This document shows, piece by piece, positions 34,430 to 43,055 of a stretch of DNA of 64,000 nt. The notes under the pieces were generated by a model, which saw only the letters and a program-made list of their open reading frames with translations, was not told where the DNA came from and did not search any database. Position numbers and translations under genes: made by a program. Each line of letters starts with the position of its first letter. Positions within the stretch are counted from its first letter, which is position 1. Location of the stretch: positions 744,001-808,000 of the forward strand of contig DAINXV010000001.1 of NCBI GenBank assembly GCA_036749735.1, written 5' to 3'. The stretch is from Lawsonella sp012842085 (GTDB taxonomy: Bacteria; Actinomycetota; Actinomycetes; Mycobacteriales; Mycobacteriaceae).

Positions 34430-36884
34430 TACTCCTGCCCCACAGGACAGCCCACGCAGCAGCTCAGAAAACAGCTCGCACGACAAGACGCCATCATCCC
34501 GCCTGTCGGACACAATCGCAACGCTCCGCAACCGCCGCCGTAAGCGCAAAAACAGCAACGGCCGCCTGAGCGAAACCGAGCGGGCGATTCAGCGTGCCCG
34601 CCAACTGGAAACCACCGGCACCCAAGACCAAGCCACCGACACCGATGTGCTGCGTTCCAGCGGCAGCATGGCTATCGCCACCCTCATGAGCCGCATCACC
34701 GGCTTCATCAAGAATGTGCTGCTGGGTGCCAGCCTGGGTTCTGCGGTGTTCTCCTCCTTCAACTCCGCCAACCAGCTCCCCAACCTCATTACCGAGATTG
34801 TGTTGGGCGCTGTCCTTACCAGCCTGGTGGTTCCGGTGCTGGTGCGCGCCGAGAAGGAGGATGCGGACCACGGTGCTGGGTTTATTCGCCGGCTCATCAC
34901 CGTTGCTGGTGTGTTGCTGCTGGTGGTGACTATCATTTGTGTGTTCGCCGCCCCGCTTCTTACCCGCCTCAGCTTGAACGATGCCGGCCAGGTGAACGTC
35001 GCCCAAGCCACCAACTTCGCCTATCTGGTTCTTCCCCAAATCTTCTTCTACGGCTTCAGCGCCCTCCTCATGGCGATCCTCAACACGAAGGGTGTGTTCA
35101 AACCTGGCGCTTGGGCACCCGTGTGGAACAACCTGGTGGTGCTGGCTGTCGTCACCACCTACTGGCTGGTTCCGGGTGGTTTGGCACCGGGTGATGACGG
35201 TGGCCTAACCAACTTCCACATGCTGCTGTTGGGCCTCGGTACCACCTTTGGTGTGGTGGTGCAGGCGGCGGTGCTGGTGCCGCCACTTCGCAAGATCGGT
35301 ATTGATCTGCGCCCCGAGTGGGGTATCGATAACCGCCTGAAGGAACTGGGCGGAATGGGTATCGCCATTATTGTGTATGTGGCGATCAGCCAGGCCGGCT
35401 ACTTCGTCACCAACAACTTGGCATCCTTGGCGGACTCCGCTGCACCCGGCGTCTACAGCCAGGCGTGGCTGCTGCTGCAAATGCCTTACGGCATTATTGG
35501 GGTGACGCTGCTGACGGCGATTATGCCGCGGCTTTCCCGCAATGCGGCCGACAATAACACTGCCGGCGTGGTGCGCGACCTTACTGTTGGTACCAAACTC
35601 ACCATGATTGGCATTCTGCCCATTGTGGTGTTCTTCATTATTTTTGGTCCCCAGATCGGTGTGGCGCTCTTCAACTGGGGTGACTACGGCTACCGGGCCG
35701 CCTTCTCCATTGGCCTCACCCTCTCCCTGTCTGCCTTCACGCTCATCCCCTACAGTTTGGTGCTGCTGCACCTGCGGGTGTTTTATGCCCGGGAAGAGGC
35801 CTGGACGCCGACCTTCATTATTATTGCGATCACCGCCACCAAAATTGCTCTCAGCTATATTTCGTTACAGCTGGCACCCACCCCGGAAGCGGTAGTGGTG
35901 CTGTTGGGTATGTCCAACGGGTTTGGTTTCCTGGCGGGTGCTTTCATTGGGGCTTTCTTGCTGAAGCGCTCCATCAAGAATCTAAATGGCCGTGAGATCG
36001 TGCGCACCTGCCTGTGGGTGGGTGGCGCCGCCATTATTGCGGTGATTGTTGCGTCCCTGGTGGACTACATTCCGCCGATACACAACCTGTACGACACGCT
36101 GGGCACCCCTGGCATGGTGATTCGGGTGGCCATCGCCGGCATTATTTTGGTGGTGCTGACGTTGCTGTTGCTCAGCCGCAGTCCACTTCCCGAGCTTGCC
36201 AGTTTAGAGCGTCTTTTGGGACGTATGCCGGGTCCGGCTGGCCGCTACTTTATGAGCCGCGCCGAACAGCGCCCCACCAGCGACGCCACCGCCACTGATG
36301 AGGCAACCATCCGCCCGGATGATCTGCCCAGCTCGGCCAGCTCCGAGCAGCGTGATGTTGCCGACCAGGTGGCCGATGCACTCTCCGACGGTGCCTCCAG
36401 TAGTGCCACCATGCTCAACCCGGTGGGCTCCACCGTGAAGGTGTCCTACTTGGTGCCCGATGCGGGCCGCCTGCTGCCGGGTGCGTATGTGGGTGACGGC
36501 CGCTACCGCCTGATTTCTTTCGAGGGCAAGGACGACCGCGGCAATGTTAAATGGTTGGCGTTCGATACCTATAGCCCAGATGGCCAAAAGCAGGTGACGT
36601 TGCTGGCTGCCGCCGACAAGGTCTCTGTGGAGGCCTCCCCCGACGATCCAGCGGTGTCTGCGGAGCTTGTGGAACCGTCACCTGCCCCAGTCCCCGCGCC
36701 CACAGTCGATGCTGCAGCTAAGCCGCGCCGTGCTACCGCTTTGGCGTTCCTGGGAGTGTCCATCGCCAGCGTTATTTTGACGACCTTCCTGGGCACGGCA
36801 ATCTTCCGCGGCATGCAGGAACCGCTCTACAACCTGGAGGATCTGCGCCCTGCCGCCACCCAGGTTGTGGAGACTGTGCAGTAG
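34419..36884 (+). CDS. murJ: Lipid II flippase MurJ with truncated pseudokinase region
   Basis: MurJ moves lipid II across the membrane for peptidoglycan synthesis. After a 75-residue polar head the MVF core begins GSMAIATLMSRITGFIKNVL and continues with SSFNSANQLPNLITEIVLGA and about 14 helices. In mycobacteria the core is followed by a pseudokinase, one helix and an extracellular domain. Here the protein is 821 residues: near residue 690 only the first strands of that pseudokinase remain (LLPGAYVGDGRYRLISFEG, VKWLAFDTYSPDGQKQVTLL). A Pro/Ala linker, one helix (ATALAFLGVSIASVILTTFL) and a 25-residue tail follow. The start ATG has AGGTGG five bases upstream; it overlaps the previous gene. Confidence 0.93.
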   Translation: MTPSTPAPQDSPRSSSENSSHDKTPSSRLSDTIATLRNRRRKRKNSNGRLSETERAIQRARQLETTGTQDQATDTDVLRSSGSMAIATLMSRITGFIKNVLLGASLGSAVFSSFNSANQLPNLITEIVLGAVLTSLVVPVLVRAEKEDADHGAGFIRRLITVAGVLLLVVTIICVFAAPLLTRLSLNDAGQVNVAQATNFAYLVLPQIFFYGFSALLMAILNTKGVFKPGAWAPVWNNLVVLAVVTTYWLVPGGLAPGDDGGLTNFHMLLLGLGTTFGVVVQAAVLVPPLRKIGIDLRPEWGIDNRLKELGGMGIAIIVYVAISQAGYFVTNNLASLADSAAPGVYSQAWLLLQMPYGIIGVTLLTAIMPRLSRNAADNNTAGVVRDLTVGTKLTMIGILPIVVFFIIFGPQIGVALFNWGDYGYRAAFSIGLTLSLSAFTLIPYSLVLLHLRVFYAREEAWTPTFIIIAITATKIALSYISLQLAPTPEAVVVLLGMSNGFGFLAGAFIGAFLLKRSIKNLNGREIVRTCLWVGGAAIIAVIVASLVDYIPPIHNLYDTLGTPGMVIRVAIAGIILVVLTLLLLSRSPLPELASLERLLGRMPGPAGRYFMSRAEQRPTSDATATDEATIRPDDLPSSASSEQRDVADQVADALSDGASSSATMLNPVGSTVKVSYLVPDAGRLLPGAYVGDGRYRLISFEGKDDRGNVKWLAFDTYSPDGQKQVTLLAAADKVSVEASPDDPAVSAELVEPSPAPVPAPTVDAAAKPRRATALAFLGVSIASVILTTFLGTAIFRGMQEPLYNLEDLRPAATQVVETVQ

Positions 36885-36982
36885 CATTCCCGAAATGTAG
36901 CGCCCCACAGACTATTTGGTTTTCTCTACACTAAACGCGTCCACACCCCTGTTTACTTTTGTTCTGGCGCGAAGGAAAACCG

Positions 36983-37498
36983 TTGACCACCACCCCCAAG
37001 CCATCAGTTTCTTCGATTCATATTGAGCGACAAACCCTTATTGATGTGTTTGAGGATAATCACTCCCTGTACCAGCACATTGCTTTCAACATCTGCAAAA
37101 ACACTCAAGATGCGGAAGACGCTTTGCAGGATGCGGCCGTTAACCTGCTTACCCGCAAACTACCCACCGGCAAAGTGAACATTGTGCAATGGGTGGCCCG
37201 GGTTGTCACAAACGCTGCCTTGGACTTGCTACGCCACAAAGGACGCCGCCCCACTGCGGAACTTACGGAACCGCACGAGAGCACACCCGCATTCGATTCT
37301 TTCTCCACAGAGCTGCGGGACGCTTTGCAACAGCTCGACAGTGAACATCGGACGGCAATTGAGTTGATGGATATTTTAGGGCTCTCCGTGGTGGAAACCG
37401 CGTGGCTGCTTAATCTACCTGTGGGAACGGTTAAAAGTCGGCGGAAGCGCGGAAAAGATTATTTGCAAAAACTATTGAATACAAATAAAAACTTATAA
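36983..37498 (+). CDS. sigM: ECF sigma factor, SigM-like
   Basis: A 171-residue extracytoplasmic-function sigma factor. Region 2 covers NTQDAEDALQDAAVNLLTR and the helix WVARVVTNAALDLLRHKGRR. Region 4 covers LDSEHRTAIELMDILGLSVV, then ETAWLLNLPVGTVKSRRKRG, a helix-turn-helix for the -35 element. Position between murJ and trxB equals Rv3911 (sigM). The start is TTG at 36983, with AAGGA at the right distance. In mycobacteria an anti-sigma gene follows; here only 78 bases separate sigM from trxB, so the regulator is missing or elsewhere. Confidence 0.9.
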   Translation: MTTTPKPSVSSIHIERQTLIDVFEDNHSLYQHIAFNICKNTQDAEDALQDAAVNLLTRKLPTGKVNIVQWVARVVTNAALDLLRHKGRRPTAELTEPHESTPAFDSFSTELRDALQQLDSEHRTAIELMDILGLSVVETAWLLNLPVGTVKSRRKRGKDYLQKLLNTNKNL

Positions 37499-37502
37499 AT
37501 CT

Positions 37503-37534
37503 TTGTTGGGAATAGAAGTTTTAGTTATAGTGTT
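37503..37534 (+). promoter_or_regulatory. trxBA promoter: SigH/SigR-type and overlapping vegetative elements
   Basis: GGGAAT at 37508-37513, 18 bases, then GTT at 37532-37534 match the actinobacterial SigR/SigH disulfide-stress promoter consensus. Overlapping it are TTGTTG at 37503-37508, a 17-base spacer, and TATAGT at 37526-37531, a vegetative promoter. In addition, GGAATAGAA (37509-37517) and TTCTATTCC (37553-37561) form a nine-base inverted repeat spanning the start region. Confidence 0.65.
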
Positions 37535-37576
37535 GCTATTGATGAATCAAGTTTCTATTCCTAACGGAGGACCAAG

Positions 37577-38524
37577 GTGGCAGATAACAGCCAGCAGAAA
37601 GAGATAGCCGACGTCATTGTTATTGGCTCCGGCCCCGCCGGCTACACCGCGGCGATCTATGCTGCCCGAGCGGGATTGAAGCCCCTCGTATTTGAAGGAT
37701 TCGAAGCCGGTGGCCTACTCACCCAGACCACCATGGTGGAGAACTTCCCCGGATTCCGGGAAGGCATCATGGGTCCCGAGCTCATGGACGAGATGCGCGC
37801 CCAATCCGAAACCTTCGGCGCCGACCTACGCCCCCAGAATGTGGACGAGGTTGACCTCACCGGAGACGTCAAGAAAGTGTGGAGCGAAGGCGAAGAATAC
37901 CACGCCAAGACAGTCATTTTGGCTATGGGATCCAAGCCCCGCTACCTAGATATTCCCGGCGAAGAAGAATTCAAAGCCCGCGGCGTTTCTGCCTGCGCCA
38001 CATGCGACGGATTCTTCTTTAGGGACAAGGACATTGCCGTGGTCGGTGGTGGCGACTCCGCCATGGAGGAAGCCAACTTCCTGACCCGCTTCGCCAAATC
38101 TGTCACCATTATTCACCGCCGCGACGAATGGCGCGCCAGCCCCATCATGGCTAAGCGTGCCGCCGAAAACGAGAAGATCAAGTTCCTCATGAACTCGATC
38201 GTGACGGAGATCCAAGGCGACAACAGCGTCAACAATCTCCGCATCAAAAACACCGTCACCGGCGAAATGAGCGACCTACCCGTAGAGGGTGTCTTCATGT
38301 CCATTGGCCACGACCCACAGTCCGAAATGCTTAAGGGACAGCTGGAAACCGATGAGAAGGGATACGTGAAGGTAGCTAACCGCACCTCCGTCACCAGCCT
38401 CGACGGCGTGTTCGCAGCAGGCGACCTGATTGACCCCAAGTACCAGCAGGCCGTCACCGCCGCTGGCAGTGGCTGTGTAGCCGCCCTGGACGCCCAAGAC
38501 TGGCTCATGCAGCACGAAGACTAA
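37577..38524 (+). CDS. trxB: Thioredoxin reductase
   Basis: TrxB passes electrons from NADPH through FAD to thioredoxin. The 315-residue protein shows the FAD motif VIGSGPAGYTAAIYAARAGL, the redox pair in SACATCDGFF near residue 145, the NADPH motif VVGGGDSAMEEANFL with HRRDEWRA, and the second FAD motif LDGVFAAGDLIDPKYQQAVT. The start is GTG, with GGAGG upstream. trxA follows after 53 bases, so the pair works as one thiol-redox system, likely induced by disulfide stress through the upstream promoter. Confidence 0.97.
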   Translation: MADNSQQKEIADVIVIGSGPAGYTAAIYAARAGLKPLVFEGFEAGGLLTQTTMVENFPGFREGIMGPELMDEMRAQSETFGADLRPQNVDEVDLTGDVKKVWSEGEEYHAKTVILAMGSKPRYLDIPGEEEFKARGVSACATCDGFFFRDKDIAVVGGGDSAMEEANFLTRFAKSVTIIHRRDEWRASPIMAKRAAENEKIKFLMNSIVTEIQGDNSVNNLRIKNTVTGEMSDLPVEGVFMSIGHDPQSEMLKGQLETDEKGYVKVANRTSVTSLDGVFAAGDLIDPKYQQAVTAAGSGCVAALDAQDWLMQHED

Positions 38525-38577
38525 CCAAGAACACCACAACACTCAGATAAAACGTAAGAAAGAAAAAGGAGGACCCC

Positions 38578-38901
38578 ATGTCCAAGCCCGTAACCGTTAC
38601 TTCCGATAACTTCCGCGAAGCCGTCGTCGAATCCGACAAGCCGGTACTCGTAGACTTCTGGGCCGCCTGGTGCGGACCCTGCCAGATGGTTGGCCCCGTT
38701 CTCGACGAGATCGCCAAGGAGCAGGCCGACAAGCTCACCGTTGCGAAGGTGAACGTCGACGAGCAGCAGGCACTAGCCCAATTGTTTGGCGTCATGTCCA
38801 TCCCGACCATGATGCTCTTCAAGGACGGCAAAGTCGCTAAGACTATGACCGGCGCCCGCCCGAAGGCTGCCATCATGAAGGCCATCGAGGACTCCATCTA
38901 A
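38578..38901 (+). CDS. trxA: Thioredoxin
   Basis: A 107-residue thioredoxin, the substrate of TrxB and a general protein disulfide reductase. The active site is WAAWCGPCQM near residues 28-37; the cis-Pro loop is MSIPTMMLFKDGK. A strong AAGGAGG precedes the ATG. A 15-base-pair terminator follows the gene, closing the trxBA operon. Confidence 0.97.
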   Translation: MSKPVTVTSDNFREAVVESDKPVLVDFWAAWCGPCQMVGPVLDEIAKEQADKLTVAKVNVDEQQALAQLFGVMSIPTMMLFKDGKVAKTMTGARPKAAIMKAIEDSI

Positions 38902-38915
38902 GAAACAAAACAGTT

Positions 38916-38954
38916 AAACTGACGGCACGTTGGGTAACCACGTGCCGTCAGTTT
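38916..38954 (+). terminator. Terminator of the trxBA operon
   Basis: AAACTGACGGCACGT at 38916-38930 pairs perfectly with ACGTGCCGTCAGTTT at 38940-38954, with a nine-base loop and a T-rich 3' end. Confidence 0.9.
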
Positions 38955-39063
38955 ATCTCTGCCGGTGTTTGGGTTATGTAAGGTTGCTCGGAAACCTCTA
39001 GAATGGTTAATACCCCAGTGACTACTGATTTTGTTCCGCATTCGCTCAAGGAGTCCACAGCAG

Positions 39064-40191
39064 ATGACGAAGCCACACGATCACGCACCCAGTGCGGAGG
39101 TTCGTAAGCAACTCGTCGATCTCGGCTTTGTGCTCAACCCCGACGACGACCTCGGAACCGCGATCCGTGCTTTCCAACAGCAACGCGGTCTTGTGGTGGA
39201 CGGCTGGGTTGGCCCCATGACCAAACGGGCCCTCAAAGAAGCCGGGCACCAGCTGGGCAGCCGCGTTCTTAATTTCATTCCCACCAATGTGATGTTCGGG
39301 GATGACGTCGCTGCCCTCCAAGAAAGCCTTCAAGAACTAGGCTTCTACACTTCCCGCATTGATGGGGTTTTCGGTTCCTCCACCCATATTGCACTTCTTA
39401 ACTACCAGCGGGATTTCGGTTTGGCCTCCGACGGTATTTGTGGGCCCGCCACCCTGCAGTCGTTGAGTCGCTTGGGTCGCCGCATTACCGGTGGTTCCCC
39501 CTCCGCCATTATGGAGCAGGAAGTTGTGCGCCGCTCCGGCCCGCGGCTTTCCGGCAAACGCATTATCCTGAACCCGAATTTCACCAACACCACCAATTCG
39601 GAATACAGTGCCCTGTTGGGGGAGGATCTGCGCGAACCACACGATGAGATTGTGTGGGATATTGCGAACCGCATTGAGGGGCGCATGACGGCGCTTGGTG
39701 TGGAATCGTTTATTACTCACCCGCGCGGCAGCGATATTGATGCTGACAAAGCAGCCGAGATGGCGAACCGGGTGGATGGCGATATTGTCATTACTTTAGA
39801 GTGCGACGTTTACCCGAATGACAAGGCAAACGGTTGTGCCACTTTCTTTTTCGGCAACGGTGAAGGAAAAGTTTCGGCTGTTGGCCAGCTGCTAGCCGAG
39901 TTTATTAACCGCGAAATTGTGGCGCGTACTGGTTTGACGGACTGCCGCAGCCACGGCCGCACCTGGGACGTTTTGCGACTCACCCGCATGCCGTCAGTAT
40001 CTGTGTCGATGGGATACATCACCAACCCTGATGATCGGGCACTGCTGCTCGATCCGGAAGCACGCGACCGGATTGCGGAAGCAATTGTGGTGGCGGTGAA
40101 GCGTCTCTACTTAATGAATGAGGACACTCTCTCCACGGGCTCCTTTACTTTTGCGGAGCTTCTGGAGGTTGAGAAGAACGGCACCGCGTAG
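39064..40191 (+). CDS. cwlM: CwlM-like peptidoglycan amidase homologue (probable non-catalytic MurA activator)
   Basis: The 375-residue protein has two N-terminal peptidoglycan-binding repeats (VRKQLVDLGFVLN to GPMTKRALKEAG; LQESLQELGFYTSRIDGVFG to GPATLQSLSRLG) and an amidase_3-like domain. No signal peptide is present. The zinc-binding sites of true amidases are missing: the DPGHGG block reads LNPNFTN, the SxHxN block reads LECDVYP, and the final Glu region reads SVSMGYITNPDD. In mycobacteria CwlM is a cytoplasmic protein phosphorylated by PknB that activates MurA; the changed sites fit that role. I chose ATG at 39064 after AAGGAG; an upstream TTG at 39031 is possible. The 3' end overlaps the convergent gene by 47 bases. 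Confidence 0.9.
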   Translation: MTKPHDHAPSAEVRKQLVDLGFVLNPDDDLGTAIRAFQQQRGLVVDGWVGPMTKRALKEAGHQLGSRVLNFIPTNVMFGDDVAALQESLQELGFYTSRIDGVFGSSTHIALLNYQRDFGLASDGICGPATLQSLSRLGRRITGGSPSAIMEQEVVRRSGPRLSGKRIILNPNFTNTTNSEYSALLGEDLREPHDEIVWDIANRIEGRMTALGVESFITHPRGSDIDADKAAEMANRVDGDIVITLECDVYPNDKANGCATFFFGNGEGKVSAVGQLLAEFINREIVARTGLTDCRSHGRTWDVLRLTRMPSVSVSMGYITNPDDRALLLDPEARDRIAEAIVVAVKRLYLMNEDTLSTGSFTFAELLEVEKNGTA

Positions 40192-40846
40192 CCTTCACGC
40201 GCCGCTGATACGTCAGCAACTCTATCTTCTGGTCGTGGCGTCGCTCCAAGGCCGCTTTCACTGACACTGCCCACAGGTTGTGGCGATCTATATCCATGCG
40301 CCAACGCGACACCCGCGGGTCACGAATAATTTCCTTAAAACCGCAGACGGACAACACATCTTGGGTAGGAATGCACTTGTGGTTACTCCAGTGATGGGGG
40401 TCTGCATCCTCCGCATATGCCCCCACATCCCCTAGTCGTCCATAGGCTTCTATGGCACGCACACCACGCGATTTCAGATCCTGTATGGCGGCGTTGATAA
40501 GCGACACATAGGACATCATGCTGCGGCTATCGTCTTCGATATAGACGTGGCTGAGCAGCATCGCATCTGCCGATGTGGGACCGGCAGGAATCAGTTTGTC
40601 GCGGGGAATGTAATTGGGGGGTGCGTAGAGGCAGGTGCCAACCGGCCGCCCGTCTCGAATGAGGATCTGCCCACAGACTCCCCACTCAAGTAGCACGCTA
40701 GAAGTCCACGCTTCTTTTTCGAACGAGTCGTGGCAGTTTTTGTCACCATCCGCTACCGATCGTTCGGTTTCCCAAAAAACGCAGCTTCGAGAATGGTCGG
40801 AAAGACCATCAAACTCGCTGAGGCCAAGCGGAATGATCCGATCCAT
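40145..40846 (-). CDS. GNAT-like acetyltransferase domain protein, Rv3916c-like
   Basis: A 233-residue protein at the position of Rv3916c, between cwlM and parB. The segments CGQILIRDGRPVGTCLYAPP, DAMLLSHVYIEDDSRSMMSY and ALIQDLKSRGVRAIEAYGR-like sequence resemble the core of a GNAT N-acetyltransferase, but I cannot see a clear acetyl-CoA loop. Its function is unknown. ATG at 40846 has AAAGGAGG seven bases upstream. It overlaps the 3' end of cwlM on the opposite strand, and reads in the same direction as parB. Confidence 0.8.
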   Translation of the reverse strand: MDRIIPLGLSEFDGLSDHSRSCVFWETERSVADGDKNCHDSFEKEAWTSSVLLEWGVCGQILIRDGRPVGTCLYAPPNYIPRDKLIPAGPTSADAMLLSHVYIEDDSRSMMSYVSLINAAIQDLKSRGVRAIEAYGRLGDVGAYAEDADPHHWSNHKCIPTQDVLSVCGFKEIIRDPRVSRWRMDIDRHNLWAVSVKAALERRHDQKIELLTYQRRVKATRCRSSQPPEAPQK

Positions 40847-40959
40847 AAGTTGGCCTCCTTTCCGAATTTGATGAAAATCTGGCCAAAAATGGCACTGTCA
40901 CAGTGACAAAACTACCGTGACTAATTACACGTATGTATTTTTGCTTTAAAAAAGTATTT

Positions 40960-41961
40960 TTAGTCAGTGAGCAGTCCGATGATCCGTTGGGCGTCCGCAG
41001 CATCACCGAAGTCGATTGTGATGCGTCCGCGCTTCCTTCCCATCGTAACTTTCACTGAAGTTTCAAGATGATCGGCGAGTTCGTCTGCTCCCGCTTTGAT
41101 CTCGGCGGGGACTTCAACCTTCCGAGTCTTGCGGGACGCCTTTGGCTTCTTGCCATCATTGTTGATGAGGGTGACGGCTTCTTCAGTTTGTCGAACGGAG
41201 AGTCCCTCCGCAACAATCCGCGCAGCCAATGACTCTTGATCCGCTTGTCCGGTTTTTATGCCGAGCAGTGCGCGAGCATGTCCAGCAGAAAGAACACCCG
41301 CAGCCACGCGGCGCTGCACCGCTACCGGAAGTTTCAGAAGCCGAATCATATTGGTAACGACTGGACGAGAGCGTCCCAGGCGATCTGCCAGCTCTTCATG
41401 AGTAACTTCAAATTCTTCGAGCAACTGTTGATAGGCAGCAGCTTCTTCCAGTGGGTTCAGCTGTACTCGGTGAATATTCTCAAGAAGCGCGTCGCGCAGC
41501 ATTGCAGAGTCGTCGGTTTGCCGCACAATAGCAGGAATAGTTTCCAGGTCTGCTCGTTGTGCTGCCCGCCACCGACGTTCACCCATAATGATTTCGTAGG
41601 CCTTGGGTGCAATCTCCCGCACCACAATAGGCTGCAGTAGCCCAAATTCACGAATGGAGTGGACTAACTCATTGAGGACTTCTTCATCGAAGTTTTGGCG
41701 CGGTTGTTGTTCGTTTGGGCGAATAGCATCTAACGCGATTTCACGGTAAACAGCGCCTACCGGGCGGGTTTTCTTTTTCTTGGCAGCGGTGGCAGCAGCA
41801 GTTTTCGGAGCTTTCTTCTGCTTCGATTGGTCGCCCCGCTCCCCTGCTCCCAAAATAATGTCGGCAGCGGCGTCACCTAACCGAGGTGTTCCTTTACGTT
41901 CGTCTGTAGGAATGAGAGCTGCTAAACCGCGACCCAAACCACCTTGTCGTTTATTAGCCAT
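40960..41961 (-). CDS. parB: Chromosome partitioning protein ParB
   Basis: ParB binds parS, spreads using CTP and loads SMC. The 333-residue protein has a basic N-terminal tail (AKKKKTRPVGAVYREI), the CTPase motifs IRPNEQQPRQNF, QPIVVREIAPKAYEIIMGER and RRWRAAQRADLETIPAIVR, an HTH (TSEELADRLGRSRPVVTNMI-like), and a C-terminal dimerisation domain ending RGRITIDFGDAADAQRIIGL. It overlaps parA by eight bases. Four parS-type sites lie within 2.9 kb upstream. Confidence 0.97.
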   Translation of the reverse strand: MANKRQGGLGRGLAALIPTDERKGTPRLGDAAADIILGAGERGDQSKQKKAPKTAAATAAKKKKTRPVGAVYREIALDAIRPNEQQPRQNFDEEVLNELVHSIREFGLLQPIVVREIAPKAYEIIMGERRWRAAQRADLETIPAIVRQTDDSAMLRDALLENIHRVQLNPLEEAAAYQQLLEEFEVTHEELADRLGRSRPVVTNMIRLLKLPVAVQRRVAAGVLSAGHARALLGIKTGQADQESLAARIVAEGLSVRQTEEAVTLINNDGKKPKASRKTRKVEVPAEIKAGADELADHLETSVKVTMGRKRGRITIDFGDAADAQRIIGLLTD

Positions 41962-42850
41962 TATTCGCTTCCTCCATTTCGCCGCTACGTATAATTATTT
42001 CTTTTGCTGCTTCTAAGTATGTTTTTGAGCCTGCCGATCCGGGATCAAACTGGATTACCGTCTGGCTGAATCCGGGAGCTTCGGACACCTTGACAGATCG
42101 CGGGATGACCGTATCTAGGACAATGTCACCAAAGTGGTTACGAACTTCATCTTCTACTTGGTCAGCTAGACGTGTTCGCCCATCGAACATGGTGAGAATA
42201 ATGGTGGAAAGGTGCAGGTTTTTATTGAGGTGGGACTTAATGAGTTTGATGTTGTTGAGTAGCTGCCCGACACCTTCCAGCGCATAATATTCGCACTGAA
42301 TAGGGAGTAGAATCTCTTGAGCAGCCACCATCGCGTTAATGGTGAGCAGCCCTAAAGAGGGTGGGCAGTCAATAAAAATAAAGTCAACATCGAGCTCGTC
42401 GATGTAGTCATCTCGCAGAGCTTCAAGAAGCCGATGTTCGCGGGCCACCATCGATACCAGCTCAATTTCTGATCCAGCTAGATCGATTGTTGCGGGAATA
42501 ACGAATACGTTTTCTCCAGCAGTTGATTGCTGTACGCATTCGCTCGCCGTATTTATCCCCATCATGAGCTCGTAGCTAGACGGCGTTCCTGCGCGGTGTT
42601 CCGCACCTAAAGCAGTAGAGGCATTCCCCTGGGGATCGAGGTCGATAACCAAGACCCTCATGCCGTACAAACCTAACGCAGCTGCTAGGTTCACTGCTGT
42701 AGTGGTTTTACCCACTCCCCCTTTTTGGTTGGCGACAGCAATCGTACGGCGAAAACCTGGTCGCTCGAATTGTTCTAAACCATATCGATGGATAATTCGT
42801 GACGCTTGATCAGCGGCTTCAGCGATTGGTGTATCAGAGTAATTAGTCAT
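41954..42850 (-). CDS. parA: Chromosome partitioning ATPase ParA (Soj)
   Basis: ParA is the Walker-type ATPase that moves ParB-bound origins. The 298-residue protein has IAVANQKGGVGKTTTAVNLA (deviant Walker A, with signature Lys), RVLVIDLDPQGNASTALG and FIFIDCPPSLGLLTINAM. It lies 3 bases before the ATG of the preceding spacer with two parS sites, one at 22 bases upstream, so ParB may repress the operon. Confidence 0.97.
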   Translation of the reverse strand: MTNYSDTPIAEAADQASRIIHRYGLEQFERPGFRRTIAVANQKGGVGKTTTAVNLAAALGLYGMRVLVIDLDPQGNASTALGAEHRAGTPSSYELMMGINTASECVQQSTAGENVFVIPATIDLAGSEIELVSMVAREHRLLEALRDDYIDELDVDFIFIDCPPSLGLLTINAMVAAQEILLPIQCEYYALEGVGQLLNNIKLIKSHLNKNLHLSTIILTMFDGRTRLADQVEDEVRNHFGDIVLDTVIPRSVKVSEAPGFSQTVIQFDPGSAGSKTYLEAAKEIIIRSGEMEEANNG

Positions 42851-42871
42851 TCATCTTCCCGTTTAATGTTT

Positions 42872-42887
42872 TGTTTCACGTGAAACA
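42872..42887. promoter_or_regulatory. parS: parS site 1
   Basis: Perfect palindrome TGTTTCACGTGAAACA, the bacterial ParB site, 22 bases upstream of parA. Confidence 0.97.
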
Positions 42888-43023
42888 GAAGACGTGCTTT
42901 CTTATTGTTTCATGAACTGAATACTGATGGGAGATAAGTTCCGTAAATCCTTTTTCAGATTTCAGTTCACTGTGGTGGTTAATGTGGCCTTGTTGCTTAA
43001 CTACTAATTGTTCATGGTGACCT

Positions 43024-43039
43024 TGTTTCACGTGAAACA
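43024..43039. promoter_or_regulatory. parS: parS site 2
   Basis: Second perfect TGTTTCACGTGAAACA, between parA and rsmG, 17 bases after the rsmG stop. Confidence 0.97.
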
Positions 43040-43055
43040 AGAGCCATAGAGCGAA

